A stretch of DNA of 33,594 bases from Candidatus Woesearchaeota archaeon (GCA_019323575.1 JAHWHB010000014.1:1-33594), one strand, 5' to 3'; shown: positions 23,015 to 30,926, counted from the first letter of the stretch. A program made the numbers and translations. The notes: a model not told the origin generated them from the sequence alone.

Positions 23015-24361
23015 ATGAACCTAGAACCATTCTTCAAATCCAAAAAAATAGCAATCATAGGGGCAAGCAGAACACCAGGAAAAATAGGCAACACAATACT
23101 AAAACAACTAATGGGAAGAAACTTTGAACTTTACCCGGTAAACCCAAACGCAGAAGACATACTGGGATACAAAACCTATGAAAGCGTACTCCAAATACCC
23201 GCAAAACCAGAACTGGCAGTAATAGCAACACCGGCAGAAACCATACCAGCAATACTAGACCAGTGCGGAAAAAAAGGCATAAGACACGTCATAATAATAA
23301 GCGCAGGCTTCAAAGAAATAGGAAACGCAAACCTTGAGAAAGAACTCCAGGACAAACTGAAAGGAAACAAAATAACCTGCATAGGACCAAACTGTTTGGG
23401 AGTTTTTGATGCACACACAAAACTAGACACCCTATTCCTCCCAAAAGAACGACTAAAAAGACCAAAACCAGGAGAACTATCCTTCATAACACAAAGCGGG
23501 GCAACAGGAAGCGCAGTACTAGACCTTGCAGCACACGAAAACTACGGATTCGCCAAATTCATAAGCTACGGAAACGCAGCAAACGTAGACGAAAGCGACC
23601 TAATAGAATACCTGGCAAGAGACCCAGACACAAAAATAATCTGCATGTACACAGAACAAGTACAAAACGGAAAAAAATTCCTGGAAACAACAAAAAAATG
23701 CAAAAAACCAATACTCGTAATAAAAGGAGGAGTGACAGAGGCAGGGGCAAAAGCAGCAAAAAGCCACACAGGAGCACTGGCAGGAAGCGCAGAAGTATAC
23801 TACGGAGCATTCAAACAATCAAAACTAGTAATATCAGAAACACTGCAGGAACTATTCAAAAACATGAAAATCTTCGAAAAAACAAAAGTCCAAGCAACAG
23901 GAAACAAAGTACAAATAATAACAAACGGAGGAGGCTACGGAATACTCACAGCAGACGCCGTCATAAAAAACGGACTAAAACTAGCCCGGCCAGGAAAACC
24001 TATAAAAGAACTCCGAAAAAAATTCCCGCCAACAGTCGTAATAGGCAATCCAACAGACCTATTAGGAGATGCAACAACAGAAAGATACAAACTAGCAATA
24101 GAAGCAGCAATAAAAGACACAAACAACGACAGCATAATACTAATAACATTAACACAAACTCCTCTCCTTGATGAAAGCATAGTGGAAACAATAAAAGAGG
24201 CGTACAAAAAATCACAAAAGCCAATAGTGCTGGTATCAACAGGAAGCGAACACGCAAACAAAATAAAAACACAATTCGAAACAGCAGGAATCCCCTGCTT
24301 CACATTCCCAGAAAACGCGGCAAACGCGCTGGCAGCATACACAAGATATTGTATAGAATAG
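23015..24361 (+). CDS. acdA: ADP-forming acetyl/acyl-CoA synthetase, alpha subunit
   Basis: The alpha subunit binds CoA and carries the phosphorylated histidine. The CoA-binding domain begins IAIIGASRTPGKIGNTIL (13-30), followed by the PVNPNAEDILGYKTY and IGPNCLGVFD (123-132) motifs of the succinyl-CoA ligase-like family. The catalytic histidine lies in KSHTGALAGS (H251). The third domain continues to the C-terminus (about 270-448). The length of 448 matches stand-alone alpha subunits, and the beta subunit is a separate gene at 17702. The reaction is acyl-CoA + ADP + Pi to acid + CoA + ATP, a fermentative ATP source. The gene shares a palindrome-bearing divergent promoter with the repeat-protein gene. 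Confidence 0.94.
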   Translation: MNLEPFFKSKKIAIIGASRTPGKIGNTILKQLMGRNFELYPVNPNAEDILGYKTYESVLQIPAKPELAVIATPAETIPAILDQCGKKGIRHVIIISAGFKEIGNANLEKELQDKLKGNKITCIGPNCLGVFDAHTKLDTLFLPKERLKRPKPGELSFITQSGATGSAVLDLAAHENYGFAKFISYGNAANVDESDLIEYLARDPDTKIICMYTEQVQNGKKFLETTKKCKKPILVIKGGVTEAGAKAAKSHTGALAGSAEVYYGAFKQSKLVISETLQELFKNMKIFEKTKVQATGNKVQIITNGGGYGILTADAVIKNGLKLARPGKPIKELRKKFPPTVVIGNPTDLLGDATTERYKLAIEAAIKDTNNDSIILITLTQTPLLDESIVETIKEAYKKSQKPIVLVSTGSEHANKIKTQFETAGIPCFTFPENAANALAAYTRYCIE

Positions 24362-24396
24362 AAAAAGATAAAAACAAAGAAAAAAAAAGATAAAAG

Positions 24397-25062
24397 ATGG
24401 ATGAAGCACAACTAATATCAGATTTGCAAACAATAGAAGCATTTGAGAACAACATAAAAACAGAACTAAACGAGACCAGCTACAGCAGGTACAGAGACTT
24501 TTTGACAAGCTTTATCACAGACTACAACAACCTAATGCAAAACGAAAAACTAAAACCATTCATACTCAAAAACAGGCCATTAGCGCTCAGAGCCAGAAAA
24601 GCACTAGAAGAATCACAAAACTTCCTAATAAACTACTGCCAATCAATAAAAGTAATCCCGCCAGAAAGAAAAGCAATCCTGCCAGTGCCAGAAATATCAC
24701 AAGAAAAACAAAACGAAGCAATACAAACATGGAATCATGTGGCCTCACTCCTACCGGTATTCAAAGGAACAGAAGAATTGTGCAAAGCAATAGAACAAGG
24801 ATACAAACCGCCAGCACAGACAAAATACAGGTTTGACGAATGGCTGGACAAGTTCAACACCAACGCAAAATTGCTCGAGAATACCTTAACAGACCCAGAG
24901 CTGGAAGACCTCAGAACGCAAAACCAAGAACAAGTAAACAGCGCGATAAAAGTAATGAGAATGGTGTCATTCTGGATAAACGAGCTAATAGCCAACGGCG
25001 TGCCGTGCAGCGCCCAAAAAATGAACGAATTCAATCAGATCCAGGAAAAACTAGCTGCCTAA
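24397..25062 (+). CDS. Helical cytoplasmic protein of unknown function
   Basis: The 221-residue product is acidic and predicted to be all-helical (EAFENNIKTELNETSYSRYR, LALRARKALEESQNFL), without a membrane segment or known motif. It follows acdA by 35 bp of A-rich spacer, so it may be cotranscribed. Its last 12 bp overlap the 3' end of the convergent aminotransferase gene. Function unknown. Confidence 0.7.
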   Translation: MDEAQLISDLQTIEAFENNIKTELNETSYSRYRDFLTSFITDYNNLMQNEKLKPFILKNRPLALRARKALEESQNFLINYCQSIKVIPPERKAILPVPEISQEKQNEAIQTWNHVASLLPVFKGTEELCKAIEQGYKPPAQTKYRFDEWLDKFNTNAKLLENTLTDPELEDLRTQNQEQVNSAIKVMRMVSFWINELIANGVPCSAQKMNEFNQIQEKLAA

Positions 25063-26202
25063 AAACTTCTCAATACGGTCAAGAGCCCTCTCAATAACAG
25101 GCAGCTTGGTAGCAAAAGAACAGCGAATGTAACCCTCTCCCTCAGAACCAAAATCAATACCAGGGACAACAGCAACCTTCTGCTTCTTCAACAACTCAAA
25201 AGCAAAACGCTTACTGCTCTTACTAATATGGCTGATGTTAGCAAAACCGTAAAAAGCACCCTTGGGTATAGGAGTGGAAAGACCCATCTCATTCAAGCGG
25301 GGAATGATGACTTTTCTGCGCCTATCATACTCCTTAACCATAGCCTGAGTGTATTTCTTAGACAAAGACAAAGCCTTAATTCCCAGCTTTTGAGAGATAG
25401 TAGGAGCGGAAATAGTAGAGTAAATATGAGTCTTGGCAACAGCTTCAGCGGCTTTTTCTGGACAGACAACATAACCAAGACGGAAACCGCACATAGCATA
25501 AGTCTTTGAAAAGGTATGAAAAGTAAAAGTACGGTCTTCCATACCATTCAAACTAGCCATGCTCACATGCTTAGCATCATCAAAAAGAATCTGCTCATAA
25601 GCCTCATCAGTAAAAATAGACAAGTCAAACTCAACAGCAATATCAGCAATCTCCTCCATCACTTTTCTACTAATCACATTGCCAGTGGGATTAGAAGGAG
25701 AATTCAACAAAATAACACGACACTTCTTAGCATCAATCTGCTTCCTAATCTCATCAGGATCAGGCTCAAAATCATTCTCCTCCTTCAAAGAATAAAAACG
25801 GATTCCAGCATTAAACAACTCAAAACAAGGCATAAAACCCATAAAACCAGGATTAGGAAGCAAAATCTGCTCAGAAACATCCAAAGTACACGCAGCAGAC
25901 AACAACAAAGCCTCCTGAGAACCGCAAGTCACAACAACATTGTCAGGAGACGTGCGAATTTTATTATCTTTCCTGACCTTTCTTGAAATCGCCTCGCGCA
26001 ACTCATGCAAGCCGGCAGGAGGAGAATAATGATTAACACTCGAAGCAAGACGCTTAACCTCAGCAACCAAAGGCTTAGGAAGCTCAAAATCAGGCTCGCC
26101 AGGACCAAGCGAGAACACCTCAGGACGTTCAACCAAAATCTCCAACAGTTTCCCAATAACATGATCAGGAAGCTGCTCCTCACGTTCAGACAACTGCACC
26201 AT
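25051..26202 (-). CDS. PLP-dependent aminotransferase, class I/II (aspartate/aromatic aminotransferase-like)
   Basis: The fold-type I enzyme has the N-terminal SLGPGEPDFELP, the substrate/PLP segment SPSNPTGNVIS (168-178) with FTDEAYEQI (197-205), and the Schiff-base lysine in TFSKTYAMCGFRLGY (K233). The C-terminal arginine for the alpha-carboxylate lies in GEGYIRCSFA. Length 383 is normal for the archaeal aspartate/aromatic subgroup; the exact amino donor cannot be told. The start ATG at 26202 has an AT-rich TATA region (about 26231-26245 on the minus strand) upstream. Convergent with the helical orphan and divergent from the membrane/Lgt operon. Confidence 0.93.
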   Translation of the reverse strand: MVQLSEREEQLPDHVIGKLLEILVERPEVFSLGPGEPDFELPKPLVAEVKRLASSVNHYSPPAGLHELREAISRKVRKDNKIRTSPDNVVVTCGSQEALLLSAACTLDVSEQILLPNPGFMGFMPCFELFNAGIRFYSLKEENDFEPDPDEIRKQIDAKKCRVILLNSPSNPTGNVISRKVMEEIADIAVEFDLSIFTDEAYEQILFDDAKHVSMASLNGMEDRTFTFHTFSKTYAMCGFRLGYVVCPEKAAEAVAKTHIYSTISAPTISQKLGIKALSLSKKYTQAMVKEYDRRRKVIIPRLNEMGLSTPIPKGAFYGFANISHISKSSKRFAFELLKKQKVAVVPGIDFGSEGEGYIRCSFATKLPVIERALDRIEKFLGS

Positions 26203-26255
26203 CTTTTTTCAAAACAAAGATAACTGCAGTTTATTTAAATATATCTCCCACAAAC

Positions 26256-26266
26256 TTTAAAAACAA
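26256..26266 (+). promoter_or_regulatory. TATA box for the membrane/Lgt operon
   Basis: AACTTTAAAAA lies about 25 bp before the ATG at 26286 with no ribosome-binding site between, in the divergent gap with the aminotransferase gene. Confidence 0.45.
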
Positions 26267-26285
26267 AACAAAAAACAAATAAAAA

Positions 26286-26423
26286 ATGGAAAAGGGGGAC
26301 AAATACACAATAATAGCAATCATAATAGTACTAATACTTCTCTTGCTGCTGATAATGAACTTAGACAAAATATTCCCAACACCAACAATACAACAGGCAA
26401 TAAGCCAGATAAACGCAACATGA
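26286..26423 (+). CDS. Single-pass membrane microprotein
   Basis: A 45-residue frame encodes MEKGDKYTIIAIIIVLILL then LLIMNLDKIFPTPTIQQAIS: a short charged head, one membrane span and a polar tail. Its stop overlaps the ATG of the next gene (ATGA at 26420), and a TATA box lies 20-30 bp upstream, both supporting a real gene. It is first in a run ending at 30095. Function unknown; it could be a small partner of the polytopic protein it is coupled to. Confidence 0.6.
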   Translation: MEKGDKYTIIAIIIVLILLLLLIMNLDKIFPTPTIQQAISQINAT

Positions 26424-27169
26424 TAACAGAAGCACTAAAACAAATCAAAAAAAACACAATGCTATTCATAACAGCAGCAATAATCGACATAATATTCCTT
26501 CTTGCATACGGATTCTACACCGCACCAATAAAAAACCAAATACTAACACACGCAGCACTAATAACAAGCAAACTAGCGGTAATCATGGCGGAAAAACCAA
26601 CAGGAATACTAAAACAAGCTTTTGCTCCAGAAATAAGACCATACACAATAAAACTCATAATAATCATACTAATACTATTCATAACAACATATCTAGTTTA
26701 TGTAATATCCCAAGGCACGAGCTGGTGGATAACAACACGAATAGCAGGCAAAAAACACAAATACCACGAATACATGAAAGAATTCGCAAAAATAAACCTA
26801 ATCTGGCTCGCATTCTATGCAGCATACAAAATCCTACAGCTAATAATAACAACAAGACAAACAATAATACAAAAAATAACGGAAACAACAGGAACAACAA
26901 ACAACATACTGTTCGGAATGGCGCTGTTGATAGGAATAACAGCATTCTTCAGCTACCCGACACTAAAAACAACAACACTATTCAAAACCCCGCTGCACAA
27001 AACACTGCCGATAATCGCAATAGGACTAGGAAGCTATCTAATAATACAAATAATAACAACCCAGATAACAAACCCAAAAATAGCACTGGCAACAGGCATA
27101 ATATTATTATTCCCAACAATAATATTCACAAAAATACTAACAATACAAAATGTTCACACACACAATTAA
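26420..27169 (+). CDS. Polytopic membrane protein of unknown function
   Basis: The 249 residues contain about six hydrophobic segments (roughly 14-32, 78-98, 125-145, 162-180, 198-215, 222-242) with short polar loops. A cytoplasmic-looking loop reads ARIAGKKHKYHEYMKEFAKIN-like near residue 110-122. No family motif is seen. It overlaps lgt by 20 bp and is coupled to the upstream microprotein gene, so it is likely part of the same envelope-related operon. Confidence 0.75.
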   Translation: MITEALKQIKKNTMLFITAAIIDIIFLLAYGFYTAPIKNQILTHAALITSKLAVIMAEKPTGILKQAFAPEIRPYTIKLIIIILILFITTYLVYVISQGTSWWITTRIAGKKHKYHEYMKEFAKINLIWLAFYAAYKILQLIITTRQTIIQKITETTGTTNNILFGMALLIGITAFFSYPTLKTTTLFKTPLHKTLPIIAIGLGSYLIIQIITTQITNPKIALATGIILLFPTIIFTKILTIQNVHTHN

Positions 27170-27893
27170 CCCAACAATACTAAACTTAGGCCCGCTTGAA
27201 ATCAGATGGTACGGGCTGATGTACGTACTAGGATTCATAATAACATACTATTACGTCAGAGCAGCAATAAGAGCAGGAAAAATAAAACTCACAGAAAAAG
27301 AGCTAGACAACCTCCTAGGAATACTAGTAGTGGCTCTAATAGTCGGAGCGAGACTCTTTGAAGTAATATTCTACGAGCCAGCATACTACCTAAACGAGCC
27401 ATGGAAAATATTCTACATCTGGCAAGGAGGACTAAGCTTCCACGGAGGGTTAGTGGGACTAGCCATAGTAGGGTACTGGTACGCAAGAAAGAAAAAAATA
27501 CCATTCCTAAAACTAGTAGACGTATTCATAGTGCCGCTGGCAATAGGAAATGCACTGGGAAGAATAGGCAATTTCATAAACGCAGAATTGTACGGCGTTC
27601 CAACAAACCTGCCATGGGGAGTGGTATTCCCAGGAATAGAAGGAGCAAGACACCCAACACAACTATACGAAGCAGCATACAACATAATCATATTCATCAC
27701 ACTATTTTCCTTAAGAAACAAAAAACTAAAAGACGGAACACTATTCGGAATATTCCTAATAATGTACGGAATATTCAGAATAGCAGTAGAATTCCTGAAA
27801 GACATGCCACACTACGGCCCGCTAACAACAGGACAATACCTCACAATACCAGTATTTCTACTGGGAGTCTGGCTAGTATGGCGCAACGTTTAA
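27150..27893 (+). CDS. lgt: Prolipoprotein diacylglyceryl transferase (Lgt)
   Basis: In bacteria Lgt transfers diacylglycerol from phosphatidylglycerol to the lipobox cysteine of prolipoproteins. All hallmarks are visible: IRWYGLMYVLGF (Y21), LSFHGGLVG (H98), the signature GRIGNFINAELYG (R138, N141, E146, G149), HPTQLYEA, and YGIFRIAVEFL with the conserved arginine R210. By memory these correspond to the E. coli essential residues Y26, H103, R143, N146, E151, G154 and R239. The 247-residue protein has about seven membrane spans. The next two genes encode lipobox proteins, its likely substrates. Lgt is unexpected in archaea, where the lipid donor would differ. Confidence 0.95.
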   Translation: MFTHTINPTILNLGPLEIRWYGLMYVLGFIITYYYVRAAIRAGKIKLTEKELDNLLGILVVALIVGARLFEVIFYEPAYYLNEPWKIFYIWQGGLSFHGGLVGLAIVGYWYARKKKIPFLKLVDVFIVPLAIGNALGRIGNFINAELYGVPTNLPWGVVFPGIEGARHPTQLYEAAYNIIIFITLFSLRNKKLKDGTLFGIFLIMYGIFRIAVEFLKDMPHYGPLTTGQYLTIPVFLLGVWLVWRNV

Positions 27894-27919
27894 AAAACAA
27901 GCCTCATTAAACAAAACAT

Positions 27920-28345
27920 ATGAAAAAACTAACCATACTACTAACATTATTACTTCTAGCTGCATGCGCGCAAGAAGTACAAGAAAGACCGACAACGATA
28001 CCACAAATAGAGATAACAGTCCCAAAAGCAGACTTCCCAGACAAACCACAATATGAGCCGCCACCAAGCGCGCCAGTAGAAAAAACAACAGAACACAAAA
28101 TAGACGCGACAATAGACGGCTACAAGCCAAGCGAAATAACAGTAAACAAAGGAGACAAAGTAAAACTAACAGTACTAGCAATAGACATCCCACACGCATT
28201 CACAATGCCTGCCTACAACATAAACGAAGAACTAAAAGTAGGAGAAGATGTAATAATAGAATTCACAGCAGACAAAGAAGGAACCTTCACCTTCTACTGC
28301 GACAAGCCAGGACACGACATGAGAGGAAAACTAACAGTCAAATGA
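27920..28345 (+). CDS. Cupredoxin-domain lipoprotein
   Basis: A small blue-copper-type electron carrier tethered outside the cell. The signal peptide MKKLTILLTLLLLAAC has a lipobox LAAC with the lipid-bearing cysteine at 16. A Pro-rich linker (20-55) leads to a cupredoxin domain (60-141). The putative copper ligands are H92 (IPHAF), C127 (FYC), H132 (PGH) and M134 (DMRG). Spacing between the last histidine and methionine is shorter than in azurin/plastocyanin-like domains, so the ligand set may differ. It directly follows lgt and overlaps the next lipoprotein gene (ATGA). Confidence 0.88.
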   Translation: MKKLTILLTLLLLAACAQEVQERPTTIPQIEITVPKADFPDKPQYEPPPSAPVEKTTEHKIDATIDGYKPSEITVNKGDKVKLTVLAIDIPHAFTMPAYNINEELKVGEDVIIEFTADKEGTFTFYCDKPGHDMRGKLTVK

Positions 28346-29070
28346 AAAAAATAGCCATACTATTAGTGCTGTTGCTGATAATAACAGCATGCGCGAAAGA
28401 AGAAGTACAAAGACCACCACAACCACAACTACCCCCGCCAACAGGACCCCTGCCAAGCGGAACAGCAACAACACAAGACGGACAAACAATATCATACCAG
28501 TTATATGAAGGAACGCCAGGAGGGCCTGCAGTCATACTATTACACATGCTAAGAAGAACCAGAGCAGACTGGGACTCAGTAGCAAAATGGCTGCAAAAAA
28601 ACGGGTTCACAGTAATAGCATATGACGCAAGAGGACACGGACAAAGCACAGGAGACTGGCAGACATTCAAAGAAGAAGACTTCCAAAAAATGACAAATGA
28701 CATAACAGCAATAAAAAGCGTACTAGAAAGCAAAGGAACAGACGTAAAAAGAATAGCAATAATAGGAGCAAGCATAGGCGCAAACACAGCGTACAACTAC
28801 GCAGTACAGGATCCTGATATAAAGACAGTAATTTTACTTAGCCCTGGGCTGGATTACAGAGGGGTAACAATTGATACAACAAGATTGAACAGACCATTTC
28901 TAGTAGTAGCGAGCAATGATGATACAGAAAGCGCAAAAGCAGCTGAAGAATTCAAGAAAAACAAGCAAGCAACAATCAAAATGTACGAAGATGCAGGCCA
29001 TGGAACAAACATGTTTCAAAAAAACGACCTAGCACCAACAATACTAAACTGGATAAGAGGAAAAGTATAA
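28342..29070 (+). CDS. Alpha/beta hydrolase lipoprotein
   Basis: The 242-residue protein begins with a lipoprotein signal (MKKIAILLVLLLIITAC, cysteine 17) very similar to that of the cupredoxin, and a Pro-rich linker. The hydrolase fold shows an oxyanion HML segment (HMLRRTRADW), YDARGHGQS, the nucleophile elbow IGASIGAN (S144), an acid near SNDD (193-194) and the histidine EDAGHGTNMF (H220). The likely reaction is an esterase or peptidase activity at the outer surface. The segment from about 28801 to 28930 uses GAT/TTA-type codons unlike the rest. Followed by an AAAGGAGGAAAC ribosome-binding site for the next gene. Confidence 0.88.
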   Translation: MKKIAILLVLLLIITACAKEEVQRPPQPQLPPPTGPLPSGTATTQDGQTISYQLYEGTPGGPAVILLHMLRRTRADWDSVAKWLQKNGFTVIAYDARGHGQSTGDWQTFKEEDFQKMTNDITAIKSVLESKGTDVKRIAIIGASIGANTAYNYAVQDPDIKTVILLSPGLDYRGVTIDTTRLNRPFLVVASNDDTESAKAAEEFKKNKQATIKMYEDAGHGTNMFQKNDLAPTILNWIRGKV

Positions 29071-29077
29071 AGGAGGA
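29071..29077 (+). promoter_or_regulatory. Strong Shine-Dalgarno sequence of the glutaredoxin gene
   Basis: AGGAGGA, 7-8 nt before the ATG at 29085, is the strongest such site in the window; it marks an internal operon gene translated independently of the one before. Confidence 0.6.
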
Positions 29078-29084
29078 AACAAAA

Positions 29085-29330
29085 ATGCCGGAAAAACAAA
29101 AAGTCACAATATACTCAACACCAAGCTGCCCGTACTGCACAGCAGCAAAAGAATTCCTAAAACAAAACAAAATAGAATACAAAGAAATAGATGTGAGCAA
29201 GGACCAAAGCAAAGCACAAGAAATGATAGAAAAAAGCGGACAGATGGGAGTTCCAGTATTGGACATAAACGGAACAATAATCGTAGGCTTTGACAGAGAA
29301 GCAATAAAAAAAGCGCTAAAGATAAAGTAA
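29085..29330 (+). CDS. Glutaredoxin-like protein (NrdH/Grx type)
   Basis: An 81-residue thioredoxin-fold protein: IYSTPSCPYCTAAKEFLKQN places the CPYC active site at C15/C18; the cis-proline is in GVPVLDI, and the C-terminal GFDREAIKKAL helix is typical of small glutaredoxins/NrdH redoxins. It is cytosolic, lacking a signal. It sits between two alpha/beta hydrolases in the Lgt operon; its stop abuts the next ATG with no gap (29330/29331). A role in thiol-disulfide balance linked to the copper/lipoprotein genes is possible but inferred. Confidence 0.9.
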   Translation: MPEKQKVTIYSTPSCPYCTAAKEFLKQNKIEYKEIDVSKDQSKAQEMIEKSGQMGVPVLDINGTIIVGFDREAIKKALKIK

Positions 29331-30095
29331 ATGGAAGAAAAAGTATACTTTAACAGCGACGGACTAAAACTGTGCGGAATACTCAACAGGCAAGAAACAG
29401 ACAAATGCATAATTCTATGCCACGGAATAACAGTAGACAAAGAAGAAGACGGAATATTCACCAATCTTTCAGAAAAACTAGCACAAAAAGGGTACGCTGT
29501 ATTCAGATTTGACTTCAGAGCGCACGGAGAGAGTGAAGGAGACTCTAAAAACTTAACAATAACAGGAGAGAAAAAAGACCTTGAAGCAGCTTATGCACTT
29601 TTACAGAAACAAGGATACAAACAATTCGGAATACTCGCAGCAAGCTTTGCAGGAGGAGCGGCATCACTCTTCGCAGCAGAGCATCCAGAAATAAAAGCTC
29701 TAGTACTATGGAATGCATTAGTAGATTACGACAGCGCACTAAACCCAACATTAAGCTGGCCAAGAAAAAACTTCGGACCCGAAGCACAGAAAAAACTGGA
29801 GACGCAAGGATACATGGAAATAGGCAGCAGCAAATACAAAGTAGGACCAAAACTAATAGAAGAAATGAGGCAAATAAAACCCTGGCAGGAACTCAAAAAA
29901 ACAAAAATACCGATGCTCTTTGTACACGGAGACAAAGACACATACATACCTTACGAGGACTCTGTCAAATACGCAAAAATGCTAAAAGCCAAAATAGAGA
30001 TAATAAAAGACGCAGAACACGGATTCCACGACAACAAAAAACAAGAAAAACAAGCAGACAAAGCAACAATACAATTCTTCACACAAAATCTATAA
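29331..30095 (+). CDS. Cytoplasmic alpha/beta hydrolase (serine aminopeptidase-like)
   Basis: The 254-residue protein has the strand-turn motifs CHGITVDKEED (oxyanion), RFDFRAHGESEGD and a nucleophile elbow LAASFAGGA (S105). The acid is HGDKDTYIPYED (D201/D203) and the histidine is DAEHGFHD (H230). The elbow is A-x-S-x-A rather than G-x-S-x-G, seen in some acyl-transferring and aminopeptidase-like members. No signal peptide, unlike the hydrolase two genes upstream. Last gene of the Lgt operon, ending just before a tRNA promoter. Confidence 0.85.
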   Translation: MEEKVYFNSDGLKLCGILNRQETDKCIILCHGITVDKEEDGIFTNLSEKLAQKGYAVFRFDFRAHGESEGDSKNLTITGEKKDLEAAYALLQKQGYKQFGILAASFAGGAASLFAAEHPEIKALVLWNALVDYDSALNPTLSWPRKNFGPEAQKKLETQGYMEIGSSKYKVGPKLIEEMRQIKPWQELKKTKIPMLFVHGDKDTYIPYEDSVKYAKMLKAKIEIIKDAEHGFHDNKKQEKQADKATIQFFTQNL

Positions 30096-30130
30096 GCTTT
30101 TAAAGAAAGATTTATCCAATTCTAACAAAA

Positions 30131-30204
30131 GGGCGCGTAGCTCAGCCTGGTAGAGCACATCGTTCGCAACGATGGGGCCTCGGGTTCAAATCCCGACGCG
30201 TCCA
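30131..30204 (+). tRNA. tRNA-Ala (anticodon CGC)
   Basis: A 74-nt cloverleaf: acceptor GGGCGCG/CGCGTCC with G3:U70, the alanine identity pair; D arm GCTC/GAGC; anticodon stem CATCG/CGATG with loop TTCGCAA (anticodon CGC); T arm TCGGG TTCAAAT CCCGA; discriminator A. CCA is not encoded. A TATA-like CTTTTAAAG (30097-30105) lies about 28 bp upstream. The 3' 16 nt recur downstream at 30278-30293. Confidence 0.96.
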
Positions 30205-30293
30205 TTCATTAACATCGGGATTTGAACATGCCCGGAAAATGCACGGCATTTTTCGGCAGCCCTCGTATAACTCGGGCAATCCCGACGCGTCCA
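30205..30293 (+). repeat. Structured region ending in a duplicate of the tRNA-Ala 3' end
   Basis: The 16 bp AATCCCGACGCGTCCA at 30278-30293 repeats tRNA bases 30189-30204 exactly. TCGGGATTTGAAC (30215-30227) is the reverse complement of the tRNA T-arm segment 30184-30196. Inside, bases 30232-30242 and 30246-30256 form an 11-bp hairpin with loop ACG (one G-T pair). An outer stem pairs 30215-30222 with 30278-30285, and 30230-30234 with 30273-30277. It might be an integration-site scar or a tRNA-derived structured RNA. No protein-coding frame is supported. Confidence 0.6.
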
Positions 30294-30926
30294 CTACAAT
30301 TTATTCCTAACGCCCTTCTTAGGACACAAGCCAGAAATAACACACTTGCTGCAAAAAGGAATAGGCTGGCAAACAGTCCTGCCATGCGCCTTCAACAACC
30401 ACTGCGTCTTCTTCCAATACTGCCTAGGGATAGAAGCATCAAGATCCCTCTCAATCCTATCAGGATTAGTATTCTTAGTCCAGCCCAAACGATAAGACAA
30501 ACGAATAACATGAGTATCAACAACAACACCATCAACAATATCAAAAGCATTAGTCAAAATAACAATAGCAGTCTTCCTGCCAACACCAGGAAGCTCAACA
30601 AGCTCATCAACAGTCCTAGGCACCCTGCCCTTATGCTTTTTAACAAGAATCTTGCAAGCCTCAATAATATGCTTAGCCTTGCTGCCAGCAAAAGAAACCT
30701 TACCAATATACTTCAACAATCTAGGAACAGAAGACCTGGCATAACTCTCAGCAGACTTGTACCTTGCAAACAAAGAAGGAGTGCAAGCATTAACAACCTC
30801 ATCACGCACCTGAGCAGAAAGAATAGAAGCAACAAGAAGCTCCAAAGGATTCTTAAAATCAAGATAATACTTAACCTTAGGATAAGCCTTCTCAAGAACC
30901 TTAAGTACCTTAACCTCTTTTTTCAT
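30294..30926 (-). CDS. nth: Endonuclease III (DNA glycosylase/AP lyase)
   Basis: The base-excision enzyme removes oxidised pyrimidines. The helix-hairpin-helix is ELPGVGRKTA with catalytic lysine K118, and the catalytic aspartate is VVDTHVIRL (D137). LLVASILSAQVRDEVVN matches the family's N-terminal helix. The iron-sulfur loop is CQPIPFCSKCVISGLC (C186, C192, C195, C201), spaced C-x5-C-x2-C-x5-C; the classic E. coli spacing is x6-x2-x5, so one residue is missing. The ATG at 30926 gives 210 residues, the family's usual length. The stop abuts the tRNA 3' duplicate. Confidence 0.93.
   Translation of the reverse strand: MKKEVKVLKVLEKAYPKVKYYLDFKNPLELLVASILSAQVRDEVVNACTPSLFARYKSAESYARSSVPRLLKYIGKVSFAGSKAKHIIEACKILVKKHKGRVPRTVDELVELPGVGRKTAIVILTNAFDIVDGVVVDTHVIRLSYRLGWTKNTNPDRIERDLDASIPRQYWKKTQWLLKAHGRTVCQPIPFCSKCVISGLCPKKGVRNKL

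Noticed and set aside
30205..30293. A further tRNA gene on the minus strand
   Set aside because: A 7-bp acceptor-like stem and a D-like stem can be drawn, but the middle stem is 11 bp with a 3-nt loop, so there is no anticodon loop; not a canonical tRNA.
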